Counted from the stretch's first letter, positions 1 to 6,962 are shown. The stretch is DNA of 7,309 nucleotides from Candidatus Omnitrophota bacterium (GCA_018399915.1 JAGYNW010000097.1:1-7309); one strand, 5' to 3'. Notes: generated by a model from the sequence alone, not told the origin. A program made the numbers and translations.

Positions 1-271
1 CCCCATCAATCTGAACCGCAATATCATAATCATAAGCGTGCGCGAATTTAAAACCGGTCTGGACCGCGCCCCCTATTCCCAGGTTAAAAGGCAGAGACAT
101 GACCAGGGCCTCCGTCTTCTTCGCTTCTTCCAAGGTTGCATCCCGGGAACAATCATTGACCACCAGAACGGAAACATCCATATCTGAGGCCAATATCTCC
201 CCGATAGTCTTTCGAATATTGCCCTCCTCATTATAAGCAGGGACGATCACTAATATCTTATTATCTGGCAT
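1..271 (-). CDS. Family 2 glycosyltransferase, N-terminal part (cut by window edge)
   Basis: An open frame begins at ATG 271 and runs off the left edge, giving the first 90 residues. I translated it directly. It opens with IVPAYNEEGNI (residues 9-19), the nucleotide-binding start of GT-A fold family 2 enzymes. VLVVNDCSRDAT follows (35-46), the usual VDDxSxDxT region. PFNLGIGGAVQTGF (61-74) is typical of the dolichol/polyprenyl-phosphate mannose synthase-like branch. The sequence ends at AVQIDG, where the DxD metal-binding motif would normally be completed (often DGDGQ), so the truncation falls at the active site. Such enzymes transfer a sugar from a nucleotide donor to a polyprenyl phosphate or glycan at the cytoplasmic membrane face. 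Donor, acceptor and any C-terminal membrane segments cannot be seen. It starts 50 bases after the S41 gene in the same direction and has no clear Shine-Dalgarno, so co-transcription is possible. Confidence 0.88.
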   Translation of the reverse strand, partial: MPDNKILVIVPAYNEEGNIRKTIGEILASDMDVSVLVVNDCSRDATLEEAKKTEALVMSLPFNLGIGGAVQTGFKFAHAYDYDIAVQIDG

Positions 272-321
272 AGGTAAACTGACAGTTTTTGAAAAGCATG
301 CCTTAAATGCTCATATCATTT

Positions 322-1605
322 TCATTCCTGATTCTTGTTCGCGTAAAGAAGATAACTCGCCGCGTACTTCAAGATCTCGTCCTCATCAGATTCCGGCACG
401 ACCTTGTCAGGGTCCAACCCGGAAAAACGGAACACGGTGCCATCCGGATGATAACCTCTTCCGGTTATCAACAAAAGCATAGATTCATCGTCCAGATGAT
501 ACATGCTTTTAAGCATGACCTGTCCGGCAGAATTTTGTCCGATCAACACTGCCCGGCCCCGCTTTTGCATAATCCCGGAAAACAGCTCCGAAGCGCTGCC
601 GCTTTCTTTATCGATCAAAATCGCGATCGGCCCGTCGTAGTGATATCTTTGCGGAATAGCGGGGACATCCAGTTCCGCTTTGGCCTGCCCTCGCTTGTGA
701 AAATAGGCAAAATCTTCGCCTCCGGGCAAAAAGAATGAGGAAATCTCTCTTGCCGCTAAAGGCGGTCCTCCGGGATTTCCCCGCAAATCCAGAACCAATC
801 CCTTGATCGGGGCCTGGGCCCGGAAGGCCTCTAAAAATCGCAGCATATCCTCAGCGGTTTTCCGGTTGAACCTGCGGATCTCGAGTCCATAAATACCCTT
901 TATCGGCATGGGGATCATAAAGACCGTTTGTTTAAAATACTTTTTACTGGTAACGGTAATGTTTTTTTTCGATTGGTCTGATGTACGCAAAAAAGTTAAA
1001 TCCACCTTAGAATCGATCAGTGGCATAAGCAGCTCATTGATCTTTTTTTCGGTTAAGGCCAAAACCTCTTGCTCATCGATCTTCAATAGGACATCCTGGC
1101 TGCGCAACCCTTTTTCATACGCGTCTGACCTCGGCTCCACATGGGAAACCAAAAATCCTTTGTCGGTCAGTTTGCCTTCAATCCCCAAATCTTTTCGAAC
1201 CCCCAAGGCGGTCTGCTCATACTCCTTCGCCGGTTTGGGTGGATAAAAAGCAGAAAAAATATCTTCCTCTGTCTTCAAAAAATCCACCAGAAAAGCCGCA
1301 CTGCGCCAGCGGATAAAATCAATGGATTTGCCCGTGTCCTTCAGCTTAGGATAGATCTTTTCATTAAATTGCTTGATAAAACGCTTATAATCGCCCGGCT
1401 CTACTTTTTGATAATAATGGTCTTGCATAAGCGCATAGACCTCTTCGAAAGTATTTAAATATTCCTGATAAACATCCTTTTCCTTAAGCGGGGCTTTTTT
1501 TGCAAAAGCGGCTGAATGCGTACACGAACTCAAAGCTAAAGAGAAACAGACAATTACAATACAAATAGAATCCAGCGGTTTTTTTTGTGTGGCAGGAAAT
1601 TTCAT
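322..1605 (-). CDS. S41 family (C-terminal processing protease-like) lipoprotein with PDZ domain
   Basis: This is a predicted 427-residue exported lipoprotein. The chosen start (ATG 1605) gives a compact signal peptide: Lys at 2, 8 and 9, a hydrophobic core at about 14-25, then the lipobox L-S-S-C with Cys28 as the lipidated residue. An alpha-helical N-terminal region follows, then a PDZ domain at about 130-218, then the S41 core at about 235-410. Core motifs are GLVLDLRGNPGG (269-280) and SGSASELFSG (335-344), whose Ser337 aligns with the nucleophile Ser430 of E. coli Prc. The end, with DPDKVVP, is typical of the family. Relative to Prc, the catalytic Lys (455) falls on Gln362 and Asp441 on Lys348, so the Ser-Lys dyad is not conserved. 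It may act by a tricorn-like mechanism, use another base, or be inactive as a peptidase. A longer start at ATG 1635 adds ten residues, but a near-perfect promoter lies between the two starts. A role in periplasmic protein processing is inferred only from the fold. Confidence 0.85.
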   Translation of the reverse strand: MKFPATQKKPLDSICIVIVCFSLALSSCTHSAAFAKKAPLKEKDVYQEYLNTFEEVYALMQDHYYQKVEPGDYKRFIKQFNEKIYPKLKDTGKSIDFIRWRSAAFLVDFLKTEEDIFSAFYPPKPAKEYEQTALGVRKDLGIEGKLTDKGFLVSHVEPRSDAYEKGLRSQDVLLKIDEQEVLALTEKKINELLMPLIDSKVDLTFLRTSDQSKKNITVTSKKYFKQTVFMIPMPIKGIYGLEIRRFNRKTAEDMLRFLEAFRAQAPIKGLVLDLRGNPGGPPLAAREISSFFLPGGEDFAYFHKRGQAKAELDVPAIPQRYHYDGPIAILIDKESGSASELFSGIMQKRGRAVLIGQNSAGQVMLKSMYHLDDESMLLLITGRGYHPDGTVFRFSGLDPDKVVPESDEDEILKYAASYLLYANKNQE

Positions 1606-1611
1606 GGAGGC

Positions 1612-1620
1612 ATTATAACA
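1612..1620 (-). promoter_or_regulatory. Extended -10 promoter of the S41 lipoprotein gene, possibly leaderless
   Basis: The minus strand reads TGTTATAAT, a consensus TATAAT (1612-1617) with the TGn extension. No good -35 is seen at 16-18 bases spacing, as is usual for extended -10 promoters. Six bases (GCCTCC) separate the -10 from ATG 1605, so the expected start of transcription coincides with the A of the start codon. No Shine-Dalgarno lies between. This suggests a leaderless mRNA, and also supports ATG 1605 over ATG 1635 as the start. Confidence 0.5.
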
Positions 1621-1689
1621 CAATTTATCAAACATAAAATGAATTTTCCCCCTTGTGCCAAACTTTTTTTCTATGGGTCAAAAGGTCTT

Positions 1690-2406
1690 CTAACCCCGGT
1701 ATTTTCCCCGGCCTAATAAATCCTTGAGCAATTCGTTTTCCCGGCAAGCAAGTGTCCGTTCAACCGTATCCACACCAAAGATTTCACGGAAACAGGCCTC
1801 AAGAACGGATGTGTCTGCGATCGGAAGATTTGTAACAAAGTCCGCATGCGGCCTTTGCCTTCGATATTCCGGCATGTTGGCGGGTATTTTTAAATAACGT
1901 TCTATTTGAGATATATCAAAATTATAAAGCAATGTTCCATGATGCAAAATACATGCGCGCGACCTTTTCTGGGCATTTCCGGAAACCTTTTTACGATCAG
2001 AAAGTAAAGCAATATCGGACACAGGGAAATACGCGGCTTCCATTCCCATCTGTTTGAGCACATTTATAACCTTATGCAAAATATAAGCATAAGACTTTTT
2101 CAGGTCCGAAACCTCCGGCCGGGTCTTTTTTGAAAGGATCAATGAATAATTCCAACAACCTTTCCCTTGCAAGACCGTGCCTCCGCCGGAAGACCGCCTG
2201 ACAACCGGGATCTGATCGGCTTCCACTCTGGCAACATGAACATCCTCCTGCTTTTGGCCAACCCGCCCTAAAACAATAAAATATTGAGAGGCCTCCCAAA
2301 AACGCATAAATTCAATGCCGCCTTGTTCCTCGGCATAACGCAGCAATACTTCATCATATACAATATTCTCTTCTGGTGTTTCCCAGGCAATGTCTTTAAG
2401 GATCAT
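1690..2406 (-). CDS. lplA: LplA-like lipoate-protein ligase, catalytic domain only
   Basis: This 238-residue protein of the biotin/lipoate A/B ligase fold probably attaches lipoate to the lysine of GcvH. The motif RRSSGGGTVLQGKGCWNY starts at Arg70 and matches the lipoyl-AMP binding loop. The position that is His in E. coli LplA (AVFHD) is Gln80 here. SDIAL (130-134) corresponds to the NDIVV-like segment. KVSGNAQ, with Lys140, matches the conserved lysine motif of LplA (RKVSGSAY), and HHGTLL (155-160) follows. Octanoyltransferases LipM and LipL carry a catalytic Cys in a CFE-like motif just before this. Here that segment reads YFPVSDIA with no Cys, which favours a ligase. E. coli LplA is about 338 residues, so the C-terminal accessory domain is absent. 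It starts 17 bases after gcvPB with no clear Shine-Dalgarno, suggesting translational coupling. The alternative is a lipoyl transferase that needs a separate partner such as LplB. Confidence 0.82.
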   Translation of the reverse strand: MILKDIAWETPEENIVYDEVLLRYAEEQGGIEFMRFWEASQYFIVLGRVGQKQEDVHVARVEADQIPVVRRSSGGGTVLQGKGCWNYSLILSKKTRPEVSDLKKSYAYILHKVINVLKQMGMEAAYFPVSDIALLSDRKKVSGNAQKRSRACILHHGTLLYNFDISQIERYLKIPANMPEYRRQRPHADFVTNLPIADTSVLEACFREIFGVDTVERTLACRENELLKDLLGRGKYRG

Positions 2407-2423
2407 ATCGTTAGGATTTTAAA

Positions 2424-3872
2424 CTATTGAAAATAATTGGTTTTCAGCTCTCTGGCAGCGCGGACTTCATCCGGGCGGGTAACCGGCGTTGTTTGGGGCA
2501 AGACCTTAAACCTATCCGGATCTTTCTTGCTGAGGGCATCGGCCTCTATCATTGCCTGAATAAAAAGATCCATGGTTCTTTTCGATTCGGTTTCTGTGGG
2601 CTCAATCATGATGGATTCTTTCACTGTTAATGGAAAATATACTGTTGGCGGGTGAATCCCTTTGTCAATCAAGAACTTAGCAATATCCACGGCATGAACG
2701 CCCTGACTTGCCTGATTCTCCGCGGAAAGGACACATTCATGCATACAAATACGGTCATACGCGACCTTATAATAAGGCTTCAATCGCTTTTGAATATAAT
2801 TGGCATTCAACACCGCATGATCACTGACCGCCATAAGGCCTTCTTTGCCTAACATCAAAATATAGGCATAGGCCCTGAGAATGATGGAAAAATTGCCGTA
2901 GAGAGAGGCAATATAACCGATCGAGTCCGGATAATCATAATTCAAGGAATAGGTATCATCCGCCTTTTTCTCAACCCTGGAGATCGGCAAAAAACGGGTA
3001 AGCGACTCTTTCACTCCGACCGGGCCTGACCCCGGGCCTCCGCCCCCATGCGGGGTCCCAAAAGTTTTATGCAGATTGATATGCACGATATCGAAACCCA
3101 CGTCACCGGGACGACAGCGCGCCAGCACCGCATTAAGGTTCGCGCCATCATAATACATCAATCCGTCAACGGCATGGACCAATTCCGCGACCTGATCTAT
3201 CTGCGGATTAAAAACTCCATGGGTATTGGGAGATGTTAACATCACGCCCGCGACCTCATGGGAAAGTTTTTGCTTCAATATACCCATATCCATTACCCCA
3301 TGGGCATCTGAAGGGATTGATATGATCTCATATCCCACGGTTGCGGCTGTAGCGGGATTCGTGCCATGGGCGGAATCCGGCACTAAAATATATTTCTTTT
3401 TGTTCCCCTTGGCATTATGATAAGCCGCCATCATCATCACACCGGTTAATTCTCCATGCGCGCCAGCCAGAGGCTGCATAGTAAAAGCATCCATGCCGGT
3501 TATCTCGCAGAGCAAACAGTCCATGTTATAAAGCACTTCAAGGGCGCCTTGCGTGAATTTTTCGCCATTACGTAATTGAGGCAACAAAGGATGCAACTCT
3601 GAAAAACCGGGTATCTGCGCCACACTTTCCGTAAACTTAGGATTGTATTTCATAGTGCAAGAACCCAAAGGATAAAAATGCGTATCCAAAGAAAAATTCA
3701 ACTGCGACAAGTTTGTATAATGCCGGACCACTTCCAACTCCGAGACCTCAGGCAAGTCGCATTCATTTTTCCGCAATAATCCCGAAGGCAACTGCGTACG
3801 CGTGGGGATATCCCCACAGGGATTCCGATATCCTTGGCGGCCTTCGACACTTTTTTCAAATATTAATTCCAT
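2424..3872 (-). CDS. gcvPB: Glycine dehydrogenase (decarboxylating), subunit 2
   Basis: This 482-residue PLP-binding subunit of the P-protein acts in the cytoplasm. Together with GcvPA it decarboxylates glycine and transfers the aminomethyl group to the lipoyl arm of GcvH. The N-terminus LIFEKSVEGRQGYR is typical for GcvPB, followed by LPEVSELEVVRHYTNLS (40-56) and FYPLGSCTMKYNPK (66-79). AGAHGELTG (136-144), SAHGTNPA (167-174) and YDGANLNA (241-248) are active-site segments. Lys269 in NLHKTFGTPHGGGGPGSGP is the PLP Schiff-base lysine, in front of the glycine-rich loop. IMIEPTETES (421-430) is the usual C-terminal motif. The length is normal for the family and no key residue is missing. Start ATG 3872 has AAAGGA at 3876-3881, 3 bases upstream, which is somewhat close. 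It lies 72 bases after gcvPA. No internal terminator is visible, so it should share the operon transcript. Confidence 0.97.
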   Translation of the reverse strand: MELIFEKSVEGRQGYRNPCGDIPTRTQLPSGLLRKNECDLPEVSELEVVRHYTNLSQLNFSLDTHFYPLGSCTMKYNPKFTESVAQIPGFSELHPLLPQLRNGEKFTQGALEVLYNMDCLLCEITGMDAFTMQPLAGAHGELTGVMMMAAYHNAKGNKKKYILVPDSAHGTNPATAATVGYEIISIPSDAHGVMDMGILKQKLSHEVAGVMLTSPNTHGVFNPQIDQVAELVHAVDGLMYYDGANLNAVLARCRPGDVGFDIVHINLHKTFGTPHGGGGPGSGPVGVKESLTRFLPISRVEKKADDTYSLNYDYPDSIGYIASLYGNFSIILRAYAYILMLGKEGLMAVSDHAVLNANYIQKRLKPYYKVAYDRICMHECVLSAENQASQGVHAVDIAKFLIDKGIHPPTVYFPLTVKESIMIEPTETESKRTMDLFIQAMIEADALSKKDPDRFKVLPQTTPVTRPDEVRAARELKTNYFQ

Positions 3873-3944
3873 AAATCCTTTATTCTGTTATTTATTTTTG
3901 CCCGGCTTATCAAACTTATTTACCGATAGAAGAATGCCCACCGA

Positions 3945-5285
3945 TTAGCCGTTCAATACCGCATCCAGGGCCCCGGCAAAATCCAGAATTTCCTGCCTGG
4001 TCCTTTTTTCCGTAACGGCAATGATCATATGTCGCGCCATATCCGGATAATACCGCCCCAAAGGAAAACCCGCGGCAAATCCTTTTTCGATCATTGCTTC
4101 TGTCACCTCTGAAGCATCCCGGGATAAAGCGACAGTAAACTCATTAAACGTAGGCGTGCCTTTTTTGACTTCAACGCCTTTAATCTCATCCAAAACCTTT
4201 TTCGCGAACTCCGCTTTATCCAAATTCAACTGGGCCAATTCTTTAAATCCCTGTTTGCCTATCAACGCCATATAAATAACGGCCTGCAAAGCGCACAAGG
4301 CCACATTTGTACAAATATTGGACGTGGCTTTTTCTCTGCGGATATGCTGCTCCCTGGCCTGAAGCGTGTTCACAAAACATCTTTGTCCGTGGATATCCGT
4401 GGTTTCCCCGACAATCCGACCCGGCAATTTACGGATATATTTTTTCTTGGTCGCGATAAATCCCAAATACGGCCCCCCAAAATTTAAAGGAAGGCCCAAG
4501 CTCTGACCTTCACCCGTAACAATATCGACATCCATCTCTCCGGGTGTTTTCAGCAATCCCAAAGAAACCGGGTATACACTCTCGATGACAAGAATGTTCT
4601 TTTCCCTCGCCTTATTAACGATATCAGAATGATCATCAACAGCACCGAAAAAATTCGGATTCTGCAGAACGACGCAGGCGGTATCTTTATCCAGCAGTTT
4701 ATAGATTTCTTCCCGGTTACTGTGGCCGTGAACCACGGAAGATTCCTGAAAATCAAAATTTAAATTATAGGTATACGTTTTTAAAATCTTGCGATAGATA
4801 GGACTGACCCCCGCGCTCATGACCACCTTGGTTCTTTTGGTGATCCGTAAAGCCATCATTACCGCTTCATAAAGCGCGCTGCCACCGTCGTATAAAGAGG
4901 CGTTGGATACTTCCATCCCTGTCAATGTACAGATAGAACTCTGATATTCATAAAGGGCTTGAAGGGTTCCCTGTGAACACTCACTTTGATAAGGTGTATA
5001 CGCGGTATAAAATTCTCCCCGGGAAGCTAAAGCAGAGACAGCCGCGGGAACATAATGGTCGTAATATCCACCCCCCAGGAAAGGAATGATCCCGGATAAG
5101 TTTTTAGCAGCAAGGCCTCTCAAATGCTGAACCACCTCAAATTCAGATTTGCCTTGCGGCACATCAAAAGATTGCGGGGCATGCCGGGGTTTGATATCCT
5201 GAAAAAGGTCTTCAATGGAAGAGATCTTTAAGACAGCTAACATCTCTTTAACTTCATTTTCTGTATTAGCGATATAGGAAGACAA
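3945..5285 (-). CDS. gcvPA: Glycine dehydrogenase (decarboxylating), subunit 1
   Basis: This 446-residue subunit corresponds to the N-terminal half of the single-chain P-protein. It pairs with GcvPB to form the functional glycine decarboxylase; the two together are 928 residues, close to the roughly 957 of E. coli GcvP. It keeps the fold and helps shape the active site but has no PLP lysine. Visible motifs are FLGGGYYDHYVPAAV (69-83), YTPYQSECSQGTLQ (96-109), LTGMEVSNASLYDG (121-134), GEGQSLGLPLNFGGPYLG (258-275), LPGRIVGET (287-295) and QAREQHIRREKATSNI (309-324). All are hallmarks of the family. The start is a TTG codon at 5285. Its N-terminus (YIANTENEVKEML) matches the usual family start, no ATG lies nearby, and AAGGA at 5294-5298 is 8 bases upstream. 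It lies 39 bases after gcvH. Confidence 0.96.
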   Translation of the reverse strand: MSSYIANTENEVKEMLAVLKISSIEDLFQDIKPRHAPQSFDVPQGKSEFEVVQHLRGLAAKNLSGIIPFLGGGYYDHYVPAAVSALASRGEFYTAYTPYQSECSQGTLQALYEYQSSICTLTGMEVSNASLYDGGSALYEAVMMALRITKRTKVVMSAGVSPIYRKILKTYTYNLNFDFQESSVVHGHSNREEIYKLLDKDTACVVLQNPNFFGAVDDHSDIVNKAREKNILVIESVYPVSLGLLKTPGEMDVDIVTGEGQSLGLPLNFGGPYLGFIATKKKYIRKLPGRIVGETTDIHGQRCFVNTLQAREQHIRREKATSNICTNVALCALQAVIYMALIGKQGFKELAQLNLDKAEFAKKVLDEIKGVEVKKGTPTFNEFTVALSRDASEVTEAMIEKGFAAGFPLGRYYPDMARHMIIAVTEKRTRQEILDFAGALDAVLNG

Positions 5286-5293
5286 TCAATTTT

Positions 5294-5298
5294 TCCTT
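5294..5298 (-). promoter_or_regulatory. Ribosome binding site fixing the TTG start of gcvPA
   Basis: AAGGA on the minus strand lies 8 bases before TTG 5285. The first in-frame Met after this is residue 15, which would remove the conserved YIANTE segment, so the TTG start is well supported. Confidence 0.7.
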
Positions 5299-5303
5299 CA
5301 CAA

Positions 5304-5321
5304 AATAATTAAACAATTATT
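5304..5321 (-). repeat. AT-only inverted repeat between gcvH and gcvPA
   Basis: AATAATT (5304-5310), AAAC, AATTATT (5315-5321) forms a perfect 7-bp stem with a 4-base loop just after the gcvH stop. The stem is all A-T and is not followed by a clear U-run on the transcribed strand, so it is unlikely to be an efficient terminator. It could mark an mRNA processing point or be a chance feature of AT-rich spacer DNA. Confidence 0.35.
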
Positions 5322-5324
5322 GCA

Positions 5325-5708
5325 TTAAGCCGTTTCCATGAAATTCTCATATTCATCCGCGGTCATTAAGTTAGTGGCTTCTTCTTTATCGGCTATCTCG
5401 ATCTTGGCGATCCAGCCTTTTTCATACGGGGATTTATTGATCAAACCCGGATCCTGATCCAAATCCGTATTCACTTCGACGATCTTACCGGATATCGGCG
5501 AGAAAATATCACTGGCCGCTTTCACGGATTCAATGGACGCAAGTTCTCCGAACTGCTCAACCTCATCGCCAACCGCGGGCAATTCAATATAGGTAATATC
5601 ACCCAATGAACTTTGCGCATACGCCGAAATCCCAACCGTAGCGATACTGTCTTCAATATTGACCCACTCATGTTCTTTGGTGTAAAGAAAATGATCAATA
5701 ACTTCCAT
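5325..5708 (-). CDS. gcvH: Glycine cleavage system H protein (lipoyl carrier)
   Basis: This 127-residue protein is the mobile lipoyl carrier that shuttles the aminomethyl group from GcvP to GcvT and is reoxidised by the L-protein. It opens with YTKEHEWV (9-16), then TVGISAYAQSSLGDI and TYIELPAVGD. The lipoyl lysine is Lys63 in ASIESVKAASD (57-67). SPISGKIVEVN follows, and the C-terminal DPGLINKSPYEKGWIAKIEI is intact. The length is typical. Two ATGs are in frame: 5714 sits 1 base after the Shine-Dalgarno AAGGAG, while 5708 sits 7 bases after it, so 5708 is preferred; the longer form would add only Met-Phe. It lies between gcvT and gcvPA. The lplA-like gene three genes downstream probably encodes the enzyme that lipoylates it. 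Confidence 0.96.
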   Translation of the reverse strand: MEVIDHFLYTKEHEWVNIEDSIATVGISAYAQSSLGDITYIELPAVGDEVEQFGELASIESVKAASDIFSPISGKIVEVNTDLDQDPGLINKSPYEKGWIAKIEIADKEEATNLMTADEYENFMETA

Positions 5709-5715
5709 AAACATT

Positions 5716-5721
5716 CTCCTT
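5716..5721 (-). promoter_or_regulatory. Ribosome binding site deciding the gcvH start
   Basis: AAGGAG on the minus strand is a strong Shine-Dalgarno. Its spacing is 1 base to ATG 5714 and 7 bases to ATG 5708, which favours 5708. Confidence 0.7.
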
Positions 5722-5756
5722 GGTTATTAGATTCAACATTATTTCGTCCAATATAC

Positions 5757-5800
5757 GTGAGTTTTTCACCAGATGGAACAAAAAATCGAAAAAATCTCAC
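5757..5800 (-). repeat. Imperfect inverted repeat between gcvT and gcvH
   Basis: On the plus strand GTGAGTTTTT (5757-5766) pairs with AAAAATCTCAC (5790-5800), a 10-bp stem with one bulged base and a 23-base loop. A smaller alternative hairpin (GTGA-GTTTT-TCAC, 5757-5769) uses the left arm alone. A C7 run (5800-5806) and the perfect palindrome CTACCGGTAG (5806-5815) lie between this and the gcvT stop. No U-tract follows on the transcribed strand, so it is not a normal terminator. It could stabilise or process the mRNA between the two genes. The whole 112-base gap holds nothing else I can identify. Confidence 0.4.
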
Positions 5801-5820
5801 CCCCCCTACCGGTAGCAAAG

Positions 5821-6921
5821 TTAACTCTTCAGGGAACCTTGCTTGTAAAATATCCTCGACGTTATCTGCGCGGGAAAGGAATTCTTCAGATCCCCTACAG
5901 AAACCGTATCCCCCCGGTTCGCGTGATCAGATGCGATAACAGCCATTCCGATCCCCTTTTCCAGGCAAGGAGAAAAAGTGCCGCTGGTAACCTCCCCAAT
6001 CACTTCGCCTGAACCGGAAAAGACTGTGTGTCCCACCCGCGGTGAACGCCTGTTTGAAGAAACAATTCCCAGGACCTTGCACGCCGGTCCTGCTTGCCGT
6101 TCTTTAAACAAGGCATCCTTTCCGATAAATTCTTTTTCCCAATCTGTAAAACGGCCCAATCCTGAGGCCAACGCCGAAAGGTTCTCTCTTAACTCATGGC
6201 CATAAAGCCCATACCCGACCTCCAGCCGCAAAACATCGCGGGCGCCTAAACCCGCGGGCTGCACATCCTCCTGTGTCAACAGATGCTCCCACAGATTTAC
6301 GGTCTTTTTCCAAGGATAATAAATTTCATACCCTAACTCACCCGTGTAACCGGTCCGGCTGACGATAACATTTTCCCCAAGAACATCAAAATGGTCAAAG
6401 GTATAAAAATCCAGCTTCTCAATATCTTTAACAAAAGATTTTAAGACTTCCCGGGCCAATGGCCCCTGCACATCCACTTTCCCGAGACCAGAAGAGAGAT
6501 CACGAAAGAGTGCCGTAGGTTTTAAATGCCGTTCCAGATGTTCTTTGTCTTTAAATGCTGTGGCCGCGTTAACCACGAGGAACCACTTGTTTGCCTCCAG
6601 GCGGAAAACGATGAGATCGTCGATAACGCCTCCCCTATTATTAAGCATAGCGCCGTATCGGCAAGTTTTGAGCGGCATATCTGCCAACGGCATGGTCAGG
6701 AGATTGTCCAAGCCTGAGGCCGCGTAATCCCCCTCGATGAGAAATTCCCCCATATGAGAAACATCAAAGATGCTTACTTTCTCCCGGGTATGCTGATGCT
6801 CCGCTAAGATCCCGGCATACTGAATGGGCATATTCCACCCGCCAAAAGGCCCCATATTGGCCTTTAACGCAACATGGCTTTCATAAAGGGCTGTAAGTTC
6901 CAATCCCTTACTGTCTAACAT
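5821..6921 (-). CDS. gcvT: Glycine cleavage system T protein (aminomethyltransferase)
   Basis: This 366-residue enzyme transfers the methylene carbon from aminomethyl-GcvH to tetrahydrofolate, releasing ammonia and leaving dihydrolipoyl-GcvH. The early motif FGGWNMPIQY (26-35) is followed by FDVSHMGEF (52-60). GGVIDDLIVFR (97-107) contains the Asp at 101, equivalent to the catalytic Asp of the family. SRTGYTGELGYEIY (188-201) and GLGARDVLRLEVGYGLYGHEL (starting at 224) are folate-site segments. FIGKDAL (265-271) and the C-terminal GEVTSGTFSPCLEKGIGMA (starting at 309) complete the domains. The length is standard. The frame stays open back to ATG 7050, but those 43 extra residues do not resemble the family and contain the apparent promoter, so ATG 6921 is chosen; it has AGGTG 5 bases upstream. 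It is the first gene of the operon. Confidence 0.96.
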   Translation of the reverse strand: MLDSKGLELTALYESHVALKANMGPFGGWNMPIQYAGILAEHQHTREKVSIFDVSHMGEFLIEGDYAASGLDNLLTMPLADMPLKTCRYGAMLNNRGGVIDDLIVFRLEANKWFLVVNAATAFKDKEHLERHLKPTALFRDLSSGLGKVDVQGPLAREVLKSFVKDIEKLDFYTFDHFDVLGENVIVSRTGYTGELGYEIYYPWKKTVNLWEHLLTQEDVQPAGLGARDVLRLEVGYGLYGHELRENLSALASGLGRFTDWEKEFIGKDALFKERQAGPACKVLGIVSSNRRSPRVGHTVFSGSGEVIGEVTSGTFSPCLEKGIGMAVIASDHANRGDTVSVGDLKNSFPAQITSRIFYKQGSLKS

Positions 6922-6926
6922 AAATA

Positions 6927-6931
6927 CACCT
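6927..6931 (-). promoter_or_regulatory. Ribosome binding site deciding the gcvT start
   Basis: AGGTG on the minus strand lies 5 bases before ATG 6921, which matches the usual N-terminus of GcvT. It supports this start over the upstream ATG 7050. Confidence 0.6.
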
Positions 6932-6962
6932 GACTTTGGTTTTGAACGGTTTAATGATAAAA

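Noticed and set aside
295..311. Inverted repeat AGCAT-N7-ATGCT followed by TTTT on the minus strand, as a terminator after the S41 gene
   Set aside because: The stem is only 5 bp and AT-rich with a very short U-run, too weak to call a terminator.
307..738. Plus-strand open frames opposite the S41, gcvP and gcvT genes
   Set aside because: They lie entirely antisense to well-supported genes, show no recognisable domains and are composition shadows of those genes.
1606..1635. A ten-residue longer S41 protein starting at ATG 1635
   Set aside because: It would lengthen the signal peptide n-region without need, and a full-consensus -10 lies between the two starts. It remains possible on a read-through transcript.
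2072..2299. Open frame on the same strand within the ligase gene in another frame
   Set aside because: It overlaps the conserved ligase motifs, has no family resemblance and no ribosome binding site that I could support.
3873..3944. A possible internal promoter (TTGATA) and a repeated ATCGGT between gcvPA and gcvPB
   Set aside because: No acceptable -10 sits at the right spacing, and a 6-base repeat in a 72-base spacer is easily chance.
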